A stretch of DNA of 5,846 nt. Origin: Gammaproteobacteria bacterium (lineage in GTDB: Bacteria; Pseudomonadota; Gammaproteobacteria; Pseudomonadales; Azotimanducaceae). This document shows positions 5,067 to 5,846 of this stretch, one piece after another. The stretch's first letter is position 1. Each line of letters opens with the position of its first letter. The stretch covers positions 1-5,846 of the forward strand of contig JAPUFN010000081.1 in assembly GCA_027293665.1 (NCBI GenBank). The letters run 5' to 3'. The notes below the pieces were generated by a model, which was not told where the DNA came from, did no database searches, and saw only the letters and a program-made list of their open reading frames with translations. The position numbers and the translations under genes are program-made.

Positions 5067-5846
5067 ATGTCATTGCCAGCTTCGAAAGTGTTGTTACCAC
5101 TGGTCATCCTAGCGTCGACATTTTCGGCGGGCTGTGTATCGGTTATCAGTTATCTCACGTCGGGGGTCACCGGTGGGCTGGCGCAGGCGATCATGGACAG
5201 CCCGGATCTCGAGATGGTGCGTGATGGTGCGCCGGCTTATCTGATTCTGATCGATGGCCTGCTGGCACAGAATCCGGAGAACGTGGCTCTGCTTGCTCAG
5301 GCCTCACAGCTCAATTCGGCGTATGCAGCGGCATTCGTGGACAACCCTGAGCGGTCGCGGTATCTGCAGCAGAAGTCTCTGACCCATGCGGAGCTCGCAG
5401 TGTGTCTGGCAATCAAAAACGGCTGTGATTTACGCACGCGCAATTATCGAGACTATGAGCGCTGGCTGGGGAAGAGGCGGGCCGCGGATGTGGAGTTGCT
5501 CTACCTGCTGGGCAGTGTCTGGGCGGGTTGGATCCAGGCCAACAGCGAAGACTTCGCAGCAATTGCCGAGTTGGGCAGGGTGAAAGCTCTGATGACACAA
5601 ATGGCCGAGCTCGATGCCGGGCACAGTTACGGCGGCCCGGACCTCTACCTCGGTATCTTCGAGACACTGTTGCCACCGGCACTTGGCGGGAGACCCGAGA
5701 TTGGTCGCCGTCACTTTGAAAGGTCAATGGAGATCTCCGAAGAAAAGTACCTGATGACGAAGGTCATGTTTGCCGATCAGTATGCACGGCTGCTGTTTGA
5801 TCGGGAGCTCCACGACCGGTTGCTCACTGAGGTCGTGATCGCGGAC
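5067..5846 (+). CDS. TRAP transporter TatT-component family lipoprotein (C-terminus cut by window edge)
   Basis: The frame is open from the ATG at 5067 to the right edge, 260 codons with no stop. A short hydrophobic leader (VLLPLVILASTFSAG) ends at Cys23, so the mature protein is probably lipid-anchored; the lipobox is imperfect, with Ser at -3. Beyond it are the marks of the TatT family, known from Treponema pallidum TatT (Tp0956), a helical TPR-like protein that partners the periplasmic TRAP solute-binding subunit: MDSPDLEMVRDGAPAYLILI (43-62), NPENVALLAQASQLNSAYA (69-87), LLYLLGSVWAGWI (145-157), and GGPDLYLGIFETLLPPALGG (189-208) followed by RRHFERSMEIS. Family members are around 280-310 residues, so only the end is missing. 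It may help present hydrophobic ligands for TRAP uptake. DctP/Q/M-type genes would be expected downstream but lie outside the window. No good Shine-Dalgarno is seen; the start is chosen from the leader and lipobox. Confidence 0.88.
   Translation, partial: MSLPASKVLLPLVILASTFSAGCVSVISYLTSGVTGGLAQAIMDSPDLEMVRDGAPAYLILIDGLLAQNPENVALLAQASQLNSAYAAAFVDNPERSRYLQQKSLTHAELAVCLAIKNGCDLRTRNYRDYERWLGKRRAADVELLYLLGSVWAGWIQANSEDFAAIAELGRVKALMTQMAELDAGHSYGGPDLYLGIFETLLPPALGGRPEIGRRHFERSMEISEEKYLMTKVMFADQYARLLFDRELHDRLLTEVVIAD

Overview
This is a GC-rich stretch of about 60% GC with tightly packed bacterial genes. Two exported proteins with Sec-type signal peptides, a lipoprotein-like TRAP accessory protein and crotonase and LLM-type catabolic enzymes suggest a Gram-negative proteobacterium, perhaps a gammaproteobacterium from an environmental sample. 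That placement is inference; there is no rRNA, tRNA or other marker to fix the taxon.

Layout. Bases 1-1182 (minus) hold a secreted serine hydrolase of the beta-lactamase/penicillin-binding-protein fold, cut by the left edge before its C-terminus. Only 45 bp away and divergent is a luciferase-like (LLM) flavin/F420-dependent oxidoreductase (1228-2307, plus). Convergent with it, three bases apart, is an enoyl-CoA hydratase/isomerase family protein (2311-3147, minus) whose C-terminus is built from a short repeat. After a 157-bp divergent gap comes a plus-strand group: a helical protein resembling a degenerate CHAD domain (3305-4306), an exported thioredoxin-fold redoxin (4341-4958), and, after 108 bp, a TatT-like TRAP-transporter accessory protein (5067 to the right edge).

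The main discovery is the redoxin. It looks like two short ORFs split by a TGA at 4593-4595, but the TGA falls exactly at the first Cys of the expected W-C-P-F-C redox motif. The reading frame continues as a normal redoxin to a TGA at 4956-4958. Just after the internal TGA lies a strong bacterial-SECIS-like hairpin with a perfect upper stem and a GGUU apical loop. The gene is therefore best read as a selenoprotein with a U-P-F-C active site, not as a pseudogene. The host should then carry selA, selB, selC and selD elsewhere.

Functional links are modest. The LLM oxidoreductase and the crotonase-family enzyme fit acyl-CoA or terpenoid/steroid-type catabolism. The CHAD-like gene and the selenoprotein are 34 bp apart and probably co-transcribed. 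The TatT-like gene may start a separate unit that continues into TRAP transporter genes beyond the window. No mobile element, CRISPR array or RNA gene was seen.
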